Of a DNA stretch of 26,288 bases, positions 1-6,967 are shown piece by piece. The position numbers were made by a program, and so were the translations under genes. Below the pieces are notes generated by a model that saw only the letters and a program-made list of their open reading frames with translations, did not search any database and had not been told where the DNA came from. The first letter of the stretch is position 1. The number at the start of each line of letters is the position of its first letter. The DNA is from a bacterium (GTDB lineage: Bacteria > UBP6 > UBA1177): positions 1 through 26,288 of the forward strand of contig JAFYIZ010000008.1 in the NCBI GenBank assembly GCA_017538365.1, read 5' to 3'.

Positions 1-26
1 AAAGAGCAGCCGGCAAAAAGAAATAA
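1..26 (+). CDS. Possible C-terminal tail of an upstream gene
   Basis: Read from base 3, the window opens with a short frame ending in Ala-Ala-Gly-Lys-Lys-Lys and a TAA at 24-26. A basic tail ending 11 bases before the next coding region would fit a gene cut by the window edge. With only seven codons visible this is a guess. The other forward frames also stay open for a short distance here. Confidence 0.2.
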
Positions 27-37
27 GTTTCTGAATT

Positions 38-1627
38 TTGGAACACTTCTATTTTATCCGGTTTCCCGAACAGATATTCAATCTTCGGCAGAATATTTCC
101 GAGGGAATTCCTGTACTTCCGTTTTTTGAAGATTTCGAAACTTTCAATCGGATAATTGCATCATTAAAACGCAAAAAATCGGTAACAGCCGTATTTTACG
201 AAAAAAGTTCTTATCCGTTTGACCTTTTTTTACAGAACTGCGCCCTTTTCGATTACGTTTTTCTGACCGATTCATCAATTGTAAAACCTTTGCGCAAAGC
301 GGGATTTACCGGAAAAATCGCACTTTTCTCGAATTTCAGGACGATTTCGTTTCCAGATTTTTTTAAAGATTTCGGCGTATTGCCGGTTGTCAGCGGAAAA
401 GCTGATTTCAAATTCGCACAGGACAATGGTCTGGAACCGGTCTATTTCGTTTCAGACAAGGCATGTGTTGCAGAATTCGGACTTTGCCTTTCGAGAAAAA
501 GCGTTCCGCAGCACTGCTTCAACTGCGACAACCGGTGCCGCGAGAAAAGTACGACGAAACCGGGACTCGAATTTCCTGTCTCGATGAAGCCAGATCTCAA
601 CGCTCCGGACGATGCGCCTTTTCTCCTTTTTTCGGAAAAAACTTTCTTTCCTGAAGTAAAAATAATCTGCGCAAGAGACAAAATCTTAGAAAAATCATGG
701 AACTACCGTTATCCGGTCGGAGCAGAGATACTTAAACCCGGAAAAACAAAGGACAGCAAAACATACTCTTTCCTTCTCGACAAAACCTCTTCGGCTATGT
801 TCGACAAAGACCTTCTTGGGTTTTACGGCTATTCGGGCGCTTTCTACAAAGGGAAATGGATTGATGCCAAAAATGTGAGAAAAGTTGATGACACCAAACT
901 TTGCGCTGAAATTTCAGGCAGTTACAAATCCGTTCTGATGATCTGCAGATATACTGAAGAGGAAAAGGACTTCCTAAAAAAAGCACGTCACCACATCTAC
1001 ACCCTGCCGTTTCAGGAAGTGGTTCCGACACCTGTAAAAGAGGAAAATGTTCCGGAAAAGAAGAAAACTTTCAGAAAATACTCGGAAAGGGCGAAAATCA
1101 CTCTGATTTCCGACGACATCAAAAAATTTGCAGTTTTCAAAAGCAAAAATGTCGAACGTTACGTTTTTATCTACAACCGCAATATTCCGAAAGGTTTTTC
1201 CGATTACATTTATATCGCGGGAAATCTTGTAGAAAAGGATTTTGATGATATCGCCGAGGCTGAAAAATTAAAGGGGATCGTTGTTTCGGACATCATTATG
1301 AAAGAAGTCCTTGAAAAAGTCTTCCCTAAACTGGAAATTCTCCTTCATCCTTTTGCATACAGCGATTCCGAAGAGGCTCCGTCATATCTGTCGGCTTCGA
1401 CTTCGATATTCGTTTCACGCTTCAGATCGGAAAACAGAAACAATTACGCATGGCCCGACATAAATATTTTTCTTAAGAATCATATCGGTTACTCCGAGTT
1501 CATTTCGCACAAAAAAATGATCCGCAACGGCGGAAAAAGGGAACTTTGGGTAAACATTGCCGACATTTCGGACGACGCTGTCAGATTTTTAAAATCACAG
1601 GCAATTCTGATGGTTAGCGGAATGTGA
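38..1627 (+). CDS. Unrecognised 529-aa protein with a Cys cluster, weakly U32 peptidase-like
   Basis: A long open frame of 529 residues with a TTG start. An in-frame TGA at 32-34 rules out any start further upstream. No convincing ribosome binding site precedes it, so the N-terminus is uncertain and a frameshift from an upstream gene cannot be excluded. There is no signal peptide or membrane segment. Five cysteines cluster at residues 143, 150, 160, 163 and 167 (AEFGLCLS, then CFNCDNRC). This is followed by a charged segment and FPVSMKPDLN. That order faintly recalls the Cys-containing core of U32-family proteins (RlhA, UbiU/V, YhbU), some of which bind an Fe-S cluster. The C-terminal half (from about residue 210) matches nothing I recognise, and a Lys/Glu/Pro-rich linker at about 335-350 divides it. 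The gene converges on the small-protein gene at 1633 with five bases between stops. Function unassigned. Confidence 0.7.
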   Translation: MEHFYFIRFPEQIFNLRQNISEGIPVLPFFEDFETFNRIIASLKRKKSVTAVFYEKSSYPFDLFLQNCALFDYVFLTDSSIVKPLRKAGFTGKIALFSNFRTISFPDFFKDFGVLPVVSGKADFKFAQDNGLEPVYFVSDKACVAEFGLCLSRKSVPQHCFNCDNRCREKSTTKPGLEFPVSMKPDLNAPDDAPFLLFSEKTFFPEVKIICARDKILEKSWNYRYPVGAEILKPGKTKDSKTYSFLLDKTSSAMFDKDLLGFYGYSGAFYKGKWIDAKNVRKVDDTKLCAEISGSYKSVLMICRYTEEEKDFLKKARHHIYTLPFQEVVPTPVKEENVPEKKKTFRKYSERAKITLISDDIKKFAVFKSKNVERYVFIYNRNIPKGFSDYIYIAGNLVEKDFDDIAEAEKLKGIVVSDIIMKEVLEKVFPKLEILLHPFAYSDSEEAPSYLSASTSIFVSRFRSENRNNYAWPDINIFLKNHIGYSEFISHKKMIRNGGKRELWVNIADISDDAVRFLKSQAILMVSGM

Positions 1628-1632
1628 GGCAA

Positions 1633-1911
1633 CTACTCGCCGCACTTTTTCTGATCTTTATTGAAATCGGATTTTTCTTTAGATTTTTGGATATTGTTTT
1701 TAAGTTTAAGCTTGTCGATGTTCAATTTCTGCATTTTCAGCGTTTTCAGCGGCACTTTGATATTTTTTTTCAGTTCTTTAGATTCAATTTTCTTTTCGAC
1801 AGCAGGTTTTTCAGACTGGACAGAACTTAGAGAATCGGTTTGACCGGCAACAACAGCGAATATTGCGATTGCCGCCGCGATAATTATTACAGTAATAATG
1901 GCTTTTTTCAT
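1633..1911 (-). CDS. Small signal-anchored, Lys-rich protein
   Basis: A 92-residue protein with a hydrophobic N-terminal segment (about residues 4-23, IITVIIIAAAIAIFAVV) that is either a signal peptide or a membrane anchor. A highly basic, Leu/Ile/Lys-rich remainder (KLNIDKLKLKNN) follows, and the protein ends in Cys-Gly-Glu. The start at 1911 is well supported: TGAGGTC, whose TGA is the stop of the carbamate kinase gene, serves as ribosome binding site six bases away. The gene is therefore the last of the cDPGS-carbamate kinase transcript and may be translationally coupled to the kinase. I do not recognise the family. Its export signal sits oddly beside two cytosolic enzymes, so the link may be only transcriptional. 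Confidence 0.7.
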   Translation of the reverse strand: MKKAIITVIIIAAAIAIFAVVAGQTDSLSSVQSEKPAVEKKIESKELKKNIKVPLKTLKMQKLNIDKLKLKNNIQKSKEKSDFNKDQKKCGE

Positions 1912-1917
1912 TTGACC

Positions 1918-2856
1918 TCAGTGAACTATTCTCGTTCCCGTTTTGCCTTCCATTGCCTCGGTGAGTTTGTCTTCGGAAGTGATGATGACGACTTTTTTGC
2001 GGTCGTTTTTGACGAAATCTATCGCCGCTTTTATCTTCGGTCCCATGCTTCCAGCCGGAAATTCGCCCTGAGCCAGATATTTTTCGGCTTCTGCTGAAGT
2101 CATCTGGTCGAGCCAAGTCGGTTTGTCGGACTTGAAGTTTACCGCGACTTTTTCAACGCCCGTGAGAATTACAACCATATCGGCATCGATTGTCTGCGCG
2201 ATCATTACGCTCGCCAGATCTTTGTCGATAACGGCGTCAATCCCCTGATAACCCGATTTATCCCTGCTTCTGTAAACCGGAATTCCGCCGCCGCCGCCAG
2301 TTATGACGGTGAAACCTGCATCAATAAGGGTGTTCATGGCTTCCGGATTGAGAACCCTGAGAGGCATGGGCGAAGGAACGACTCTGCGGTAGCCGCGGCC
2401 GCTGTCTTCCACCATTTTCCAGCCGTTTTTCATCTTCATCAGAGCTTTCTGCTGATTGTAGAAAGGTCCAACCGGCTTTGTAGGCTTTTTGAAGGCCGGA
2501 TCAAGCGGATTGACTTCGATCTGAGTGACCAGAGTCGCTACTTTTGCACGCGAACCCGCTTTGCTGAGGCAGTTCATAAGCCCCTGCTCAATCATATATC
2601 CCATGCTGCCCTGCGTATCTGCAACGCAAACGACGAGCGGATCGGGATAAACTTCGGTTTCGGCCATTTCGTTGCGGATGAGTCTCGCTCCCGCCTGAGG
2701 ACCGTTTCCGTGAGTGATTACAACCTGATGTCCTTCTTTTATCAGCTGGACGATGCCGTCCATTGAAGCGCGGATATTTCTTTCCTGATCTTCGACAGTT
2801 CCTTTGTCTCCCGGTTTTATCAAGGCATTGCCGCCGAGCGCGATCACTATTTTCAT
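1918..2856 (-). CDS. arcC: Carbamate kinase
   Basis: A 312-residue amino-acid-kinase-family protein of normal carbamate kinase length. It catalyses carbamoyl phosphate + ADP to ATP + carbamate in the cytosol, usually to harvest ATP from arginine, agmatine or purine/allantoin breakdown. Visible family signatures are ALGGNAL at the N-terminus (nucleotide and phosphate site), HGNGPQAG at about residue 50, the glycine-rich TGGGGGIPV near residue 200, and DKDLASVMIA. An in-frame start 33 bases upstream exists, but it would put the beta1-GGN strand too far inside. GGAGTTTTT immediately before ATG 2856 settles the start. No arginine deiminase or carbamoyltransferase is in the window, so the source of carbamoyl phosphate is unknown. 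The gene follows the cDPGS-like gene, with an intrinsic terminator between them. Confidence 0.96.
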   Translation of the reverse strand: MKIVIALGGNALIKPGDKGTVEDQERNIRASMDGIVQLIKEGHQVVITHGNGPQAGARLIRNEMAETEVYPDPLVVCVADTQGSMGYMIEQGLMNCLSKAGSRAKVATLVTQIEVNPLDPAFKKPTKPVGPFYNQQKALMKMKNGWKMVEDSGRGYRRVVPSPMPLRVLNPEAMNTLIDAGFTVITGGGGGIPVYRSRDKSGYQGIDAVIDKDLASVMIAQTIDADMVVILTGVEKVAVNFKSDKPTWLDQMTSAEAEKYLAQGEFPAGSMGPKIKAAIDFVKNDRKKVVIITSEDKLTEAMEGKTGTRIVH

Positions 2857-2876
2857 AAAAACTCCATCAAAAAAAG

Positions 2877-2902
2877 AAAGAGGGGACAAGCGCCCCCTCT
2901 TT
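2877..2902 (-). terminator. Intrinsic terminator between cDPGS-like gene and arcC
   Basis: A perfect 9-bp stem (AAAGAGGGG at 2877-2885 paired with CCCCTCTTT at 2894-2902) encloses an 8-base loop. On the minus strand it is followed by C and seven T (2869-2876). It lies 22 bases past the cDPGS-like stop and ends only about 13 bases before the arcC start codon. Reduced expression of arcC relative to the upstream gene, or a regulated read-through, is the likely consequence. Confidence 0.8.
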
Positions 2903-2923
2903 GGAAAAATCAGTTACAAAAAA

Positions 2924-4279
2924 CTATTTGCAGCAGCCTTTGCATTTGAAAAGCTTTTCAACAGCTTCTTTAAGCAGTTCTGCACCGTTTCCTCTCGGAG
3001 CAAGTTCGTAGCCGACGCGTACGATCGGTTTGTTGACTTTTACAACTCTGCCGAGGTCGATCGGGGTACCGCTGAGAACGATGTCAGCGTCGATAGCGTT
3101 GATCGTCTTCTCAAGGTCTCTGGTCTGCTCTTCGCCGTATCCCATAGCCGGAAGGATGCCTTCGCCGATGTTCGGATATTTTTTGTAGGTGAAAGCGATT
3201 TTGCCGACAGCTGCCGGTCTCGGGTCAACCATTTCCTTAACGCCGAATCTCTTAGCTGCTACGCTTGCAGCACCGATCTTCATGCCGCCGTGGGTGAGTG
3301 TCGGGCCGTCTTCAACAACGAGGACTCTCTTGCCTTTGATGTCGCCGTCAACGGTAAGTTCAGAGTCAGCTTCGATAATGACTGCGTTCGGAGCGAGTCT
3401 CTTGCAGTTAGCTTTAACTGTTTCGATGTCTTCCGGTTTCGCGCTGTCCATCTTGTTGATGACGATAACGTCAGCCATAAGAACATTGACTTCGCCCGGA
3501 TAGTAAAGGCATTCGTGGCCCGGACGGAGAGGATCTACGACAACGATCTTGAGGTCTGATTCATAGAACGGGAAATCGTTGTTTCCACCGTCCCAGAGGA
3601 TGACATCGGGTTCGCCGTCGATATCTTTTTCAGCCTGACGAAGGATAGCTTCGTAGTCAACGCCTGCATAAATTACGTTGCCTGCAGCAATGTGCGGCTC
3701 ATACTCTTCCATTTCTTCGATGGTGCAGTTGTTAGCTTTAAGGTCTTCGATCTTAGCGAAGCGCTGAACAGCCTGTTTGTTGAGGTCAGGATCGTAAGGC
3801 ATCGGGTGACGTACTGCAACGACCTTTTTGCCCATTTTCTTGAAAATATCATAGATGAATCTTGTGGTCTGGCTTTTGCCGCAGCCGGTTCTTACAGCGC
3901 AGATCGAAATGATCGGTTTCGTCGATTTGATTTTCGTCTTGTCATAGCCCATAAGAACGAAGTCAGCGCCGAGCGAGTTGACGAGAGCGCCCTTGCTCAT
4001 AACTATCGGATAGTAAATGTCGCTGTAAGCAAATACGCAGATTTCAACGCCGAGTTCTTTAACGAGTCTCGGAAGTTCGGTTTCGTCATAAATCGGAATA
4101 CCGTTCGGGTAAAGGTCTTCGCCTGCGAGTTCTTTCGGATACTTTCTTCCGTCGATGTCAGGAATCTGAGTCGCGGTGAAAGCAACTACTTCGTACTCCT
4201 TGTTGTGTCTGAAATAGGTGTTGAAGTTGTGGAAATCTCTACCGGCAGCACCCATGATGAGAACTTTCTTTCTGGTCAT
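2924..4279 (-). CDS. Cyclic 2,3-diphosphoglycerate synthase-family P-loop protein
   Basis: A 451-residue cytosolic protein. The N-terminal Rossmann-like region opens with KVLIMGAAGRDFHNFN and runs to about residue 115. A P-loop domain starts at about 127 with CAVRTGCGKSQTTR, followed by AVRHPMPY, LWDGGNNDFPF, a PLRPGHE segment and NKMD (a GTPase G4-like NKxD). The C-terminus has GPTLTHGGM and GTPIDL. This full pattern matches bacterial proteins annotated as cyclic 2,3-diphosphoglycerate synthase, named after the Methanothermus enzyme that cyclises 2,3-bisphosphoglycerate. Whether bacterial members make that thermolyte is not established. A TTG start 12 bases upstream is possible, but GGAGG five bases before ATG 4279 decides the start. 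The protein ends with Cys-rich KCKGCCK. Carbamate kinase follows in the same direction, and a promoter with a tandem dyad repeat precedes it. Confidence 0.88.
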   Translation of the reverse strand: MTRKKVLIMGAAGRDFHNFNTYFRHNKEYEVVAFTATQIPDIDGRKYPKELAGEDLYPNGIPIYDETELPRLVKELGVEICVFAYSDIYYPIVMSKGALVNSLGADFVLMGYDKTKIKSTKPIISICAVRTGCGKSQTTRFIYDIFKKMGKKVVAVRHPMPYDPDLNKQAVQRFAKIEDLKANNCTIEEMEEYEPHIAAGNVIYAGVDYEAILRQAEKDIDGEPDVILWDGGNNDFPFYESDLKIVVVDPLRPGHECLYYPGEVNVLMADVIVINKMDSAKPEDIETVKANCKRLAPNAVIIEADSELTVDGDIKGKRVLVVEDGPTLTHGGMKIGAASVAAKRFGVKEMVDPRPAAVGKIAFTYKKYPNIGEGILPAMGYGEEQTRDLEKTINAIDADIVLSGTPIDLGRVVKVNKPIVRVGYELAPRGNGAELLKEAVEKLFKCKGCCK

Positions 4280-4310
4280 TTGATCCTCCAAATGTTAAGT
4301 TATTAAAACG

Positions 4311-4350
4311 GCCGGACAAGGTCAACGGCGGCCGGACACAGTCAACGGCG
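4311..4350. repeat. Tandem 20-bp dyad repeat in the cDPGS-like leader
   Basis: Two head-to-tail 20-bp units, 4311-4330 and 4331-4350, match at 18 of 20 positions. Each contains the imperfect dyad CCG-GAC-NNN-GTC-AA-CGG, and both mismatches fall in the three-base centre (AAG against ACA). The repeat occupies the start of the predicted 5' leader, just downstream of the -10 box. It could be an operator pair or two small RNA hairpins. Confidence 0.8.
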
Positions 4351-4354
4351 CAGG

Positions 4355-4382
4355 AAAATATCATACTAAAATCCTATGTCAA
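4355..4382 (-). promoter_or_regulatory. Predicted promoter of the cDPGS-like/arcC operon
   Basis: On the minus strand a perfect TTGACA (4377-4382) is followed after 16 bases by TATTTT (4355-4360). Transcription would begin near 4348, inside the upstream copy of the tandem repeat, leaving a leader of about 70 bases. Confidence 0.5.
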
Positions 4383-4426
4383 GCGTAAAAGAAAAAATTT
4401 AAAGGTGATTCTGCTTATATAAGAAT

Positions 4427-5119
4427 TTAGTTTTCTTTCGAAAGGAAGTTCCAAATTACGGCTGCAAGTGCCGCACCGATAAGCGGAGCAACGATGAAGA
4501 CCCAGAGAGCCGCGATCGGAGCTGCATTGCCGCTGATTGCAGCAACAAGAGCAGGACCGAAGCTTCTTGCCGGGTTGACAGACGTTCCGGTAAGACCGAT
4601 ACCGAGAATGTGGACAAGAACAAGCGTAAAGCCGATGACTACGCCTGCAAAAGAGCCGTGGTTGCCTTTCTTCGAGGTTACACCGAGAATAGTGAGAACG
4701 AAGAAGAACGTAAGAACTATCTCAACGATAAGACCAGCCGCAACGCTTCCGTTGACACCTGCAAGACCGTTCGATCCGAATCCGCCTGTTTTGTCAGCGA
4801 TTCCGCCGAGGCTGAATATTGCGGCAAGAAGTCCCGAGCCTGCAAGTGCACCTAAGCACTGAGCGATGATGTAGCCGATAAAGTCTTTGACGCTCATTCC
4901 GCCGGTCATGAGAACGCCGAGTGAAACAGCCGGATTGATATGGCAGCCGGAGATGTTGCCTACGCAGTAAGCCATTCCGACGATCGTAAGACCGAATGCA
5001 AATGCGGTAAGAAGATAACCGCAGCCGGAAGCAGCGTCACAGCCGACAAGCATTGCCGTGCCGCAGCCCAAAGTTACAAGCGTAAGTGTTCCGATAAATT
5101 CAGCGATGTAAGCTTTCAT
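4427..5119 (-). CDS. aqpZ: Aquaporin (MIP family, AqpZ type)
   Basis: A 230-residue inner-membrane channel with six membrane helices and the two half-helix signatures INPAVS and VNPARS; the Arg after the second NPA forms the selectivity filter. The length is that of water-selective AqpZ (about 230) rather than glycerol facilitators (about 280), which carry extra loop insertions. Glycerol or other small-solute transport cannot be excluded by eye. Two ATGs lie close together, at 5125 and 5119. GGGAG is 9 bases before the second but only 3 before the first, so I place the start at 5119 (MKAYIAEF, as in homologues). It is the last gene of the operon beginning at 7566, and its start is about 20 bases after the preceding lipoprotein stop. 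Its presence with envelope proteins fits an osmotic role. Confidence 0.94.
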   Translation of the reverse strand: MKAYIAEFIGTLTLVTLGCGTAMLVGCDAASGCGYLLTAFAFGLTIVGMAYCVGNISGCHINPAVSLGVLMTGGMSVKDFIGYIIAQCLGALAGSGLLAAIFSLGGIADKTGGFGSNGLAGVNGSVAAGLIVEIVLTFFFVLTILGVTSKKGNHGSFAGVVIGFTLVLVHILGIGLTGTSVNPARSFGPALVAAISGNAAPIAALWVFIVAPLIGAALAAVIWNFLSKEN

Positions 5120-5142
5120 AATCATTTTCTCCCAAAAAATTA

Positions 5143-6543
5143 TTAATAACTGCAGGATTCAGCAAAATTCTCAAGTTCAGAATCGCATCTTTCCTTATCA
5201 GGCTCAGGGTCTGAGCATATTTGCGAATAACCGTTTATGTCACTTATATAAAGATAAATATCTTCGCCTTCAGGAGTGCAGCGGTAAATAACAAAACCGC
5301 CGCTTTCACAGAACATGTAATATTCACATTCTTCAGGAACATTTTCATCAATTTTTTCGTCTGGATCACCTATTTCATCAATTGCTTCGCAGTATTCGTA
5401 AACTTCAGTGTAGCAATCTTCAATGTTGTCCCTGGTGCACTCGAATTTTTTGTCTCCGACCTGATAGTAAACCTTCTCGTAATCTTGTGTCTCAACGCAG
5501 GTTTGTACCATTTCGCCGGTTTTTTTGCATTCTCCCTGATTTTCGCAGTAGTGACCGTCTTCGTATTCACCGTCAAGCGATTCGCAGTATTGTTCCATTT
5601 CAAAGAAACAGTCGGAATTATTGCCGCTGCATTTGAATTCCTTGTCACCGACTTTTATCGAGTTAATCTGTGAAGTTGAACCTGTGAAAGCTCCGCTGAT
5701 GCAGTAAACAAGCATCTCACCTGTTTTCTGACAGTAGATTGAGCTGTCTTCTTTGTCTTCATAGTCAGCATCCTCTGAGTCTCCGTAGAGAGTATCCCAC
5801 TCTTTCACGCTCTTGCATGTAACCTTGCCTGACGAGCCGCCGCCGTTACTACCGGAATTTTCTTCTTCAACTTCGTCAACAACAATGAATGTATAGTCGG
5901 AGAAGTGACCGGTCGTCATCATGATCGGATCGCCCGCAGCAGCATTCATGATAGGATCACCTGCAGCATTGGTCATAATCGGATCGCCCGCCGAAGCAAG
6001 CATTATGGGATCGCCTGCAGCAGCATTCATGATAGGATCACCGGCAGCAGTCGTAAGATTTCCGTTGCTGATCATAATGGGATCGCCTGCAGCAGTCGTC
6101 ATGATAGGATCGCCTGCTTCGTCATATCCGCCGAACAGTGCATAAGCTCCTTTTTCACTGTAGCTCCACGTTCCGTCACTTTTCATAACGGCAGCCGCAA
6201 CAGTTTTGCCTTTTACAGCCTTTCCGGCATTGATCGTGATGACAACAGGTTTTTTGAATTTTGTACCTGAAGGACCGAATTCAACGACATTGGAAGCAAG
6301 AGCTTTTTTGTTTTTAAATCCGTCTGTTGTGTAAAGTGTTACCGAAATTTCGGTGTCTTTGTCGAGTGCTCCGGCAGGAATTTTTATCTTTGCTTCGCCG
6401 CCGGCAACTTCGATTTCTCCGCCTTCCGAAGCGGTAATTGTCTGTGATTTTTCTTCAACAACTTTCTTGCTTTCGCCTGATCCGCCGCAGCTTACTGCAA
6501 AAAAGAGCGCTGCACAAATCGTCAAAACCAAAAATTTTCTCAT
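5143..6543 (-). CDS. Lipoprotein with ZU5-like domain, seven AGDPIM repeats and Cys-rich modules
   Basis: A 466-residue predicted lipoprotein. The signal peptide ends in the lipobox FAVSC with Cys19 as the lipid site. Residues about 35-125 have the look of a ZU5-like beta domain (IKIPAGALDKDTEISV, then VVEFGPSG). Residues about 142-208 contain seven copies of AGDPIM, mostly preceded by Ala and separated by 2-9 residues (DNA 5921-6120 or so). A Ser/Gly linker leads to three tandem Cys-rich modules of roughly 65-80 residues. The first two share KTGEM...C, VGDK(E/K)F(K/E)C and a closing YC, and the third is more divergent. GGAGG precedes ATG 6543. The gene sits between the thioredoxin-like gene (22 bases upstream) and the aquaporin. 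The paired cysteines suggest disulphide-bonded surface modules, which fits the thiol proteins nearby. The function is unknown. Confidence 0.88.
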   Translation of the reverse strand: MRKFLVLTICAALFFAVSCGGSGESKKVVEEKSQTITASEGGEIEVAGGEAKIKIPAGALDKDTEISVTLYTTDGFKNKKALASNVVEFGPSGTKFKKPVVITINAGKAVKGKTVAAAVMKSDGTWSYSEKGAYALFGGYDEAGDPIMTTAAGDPIMISNGNLTTAAGDPIMNAAAGDPIMLASAGDPIMTNAAGDPIMNAAAGDPIMMTTGHFSDYTFIVVDEVEEENSGSNGGGSSGKVTCKSVKEWDTLYGDSEDADYEDKEDSSIYCQKTGEMLVYCISGAFTGSTSQINSIKVGDKEFKCSGNNSDCFFEMEQYCESLDGEYEDGHYCENQGECKKTGEMVQTCVETQDYEKVYYQVGDKKFECTRDNIEDCYTEVYEYCEAIDEIGDPDEKIDENVPEECEYYMFCESGGFVIYRCTPEGEDIYLYISDINGYSQICSDPEPDKERCDSELENFAESCSY

Positions 6544-6565
6544 AATAACCTCCTGAAATTATTTG

Positions 6566-6967
6566 TTATTTGGAATTTTTCTTTTTATTTATCTTTTCTT
6601 CAGCCTTTTCAAACGCTTCCTGAATTTTCAGATATCCGGCAACACCTTCGAGCAGTTCTACCGGCTCATCTTTAATAAAAATCCCGATTGTGGGAACAGC
6701 CTTTATCTTGCACGGAACAATGATTTTGCCGTCAGTATCCTGCGCGACATTGAACGCACCTACTCTTGCGCGCCCTTTGAAATCGGTAGCAAACTTGGTC
6801 AAAGTCGAATATACCATGTTGCAGGGCTGCGATTTTTCAACATAAAAATCAACGATTACCGGAACCGTGGAATTTTTCAGTGAAGGATAGAAAGTTTCGT
6901 TCGAAAGTTCGACCGGGTAAATTTTTTCATGCGGTAAAATACTTTTTAAAACATCAAAAAAACTCAT
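6566..6967 (-). CDS. Thioredoxin-like protein lacking the first active-site Cys
   Basis: A 133-residue protein with a thioredoxin fold: VIVDFYVEKSQPCNMV aligns with the VDFWAEWCGPCKM active-site strand, and AVPTIGIF carries the cis-Pro loop (Pro at about residue 92). The usual CGPC is SQPC, so the nucleophilic Cys and the preceding Trp are both missing and only the buried Cys remains. It cannot act as an ordinary dithiol reductase and is more likely a binding, chaperone-like or glutaredoxin-style monothiol protein. There is no signal peptide; the C-terminal tail is lysine-rich (EEKINKKKNSK). Its ATG overlaps the TGA of the upstream acetyltransferase gene (ATGA), and GGAGGAAAA precedes it, so the two are translationally coupled. 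Confidence 0.85.
   Translation of the reverse strand: MSFFDVLKSILPHEKIYPVELSNETFYPSLKNSTVPVIVDFYVEKSQPCNMVYSTLTKFATDFKGRARVGAFNVAQDTDGKIIVPCKIKAVPTIGIFIKDEPVELLEGVAGYLKIQEAFEKAEEKINKKKNSK

Noticed and set aside
2804-3559. Long plus-strand frame of 251 codons
   Set aside because: It is antisense to the well-supported cDPGS-family gene and has no family character or ribosome site.
4383-4426. Terminator after the aquaporin gene
   Set aside because: Only a 5-bp AT-rich stem (ATTCT/AGAAT) with a distant T-rich stretch; too weak to list.
5905-6145. Short regularly repeated DNA units that look CRISPR-like on the plus strand
   Set aside because: The units are codons for AGDPIM repeats in an intact lipoprotein, differ at synonymous sites and have no uniform spacers.
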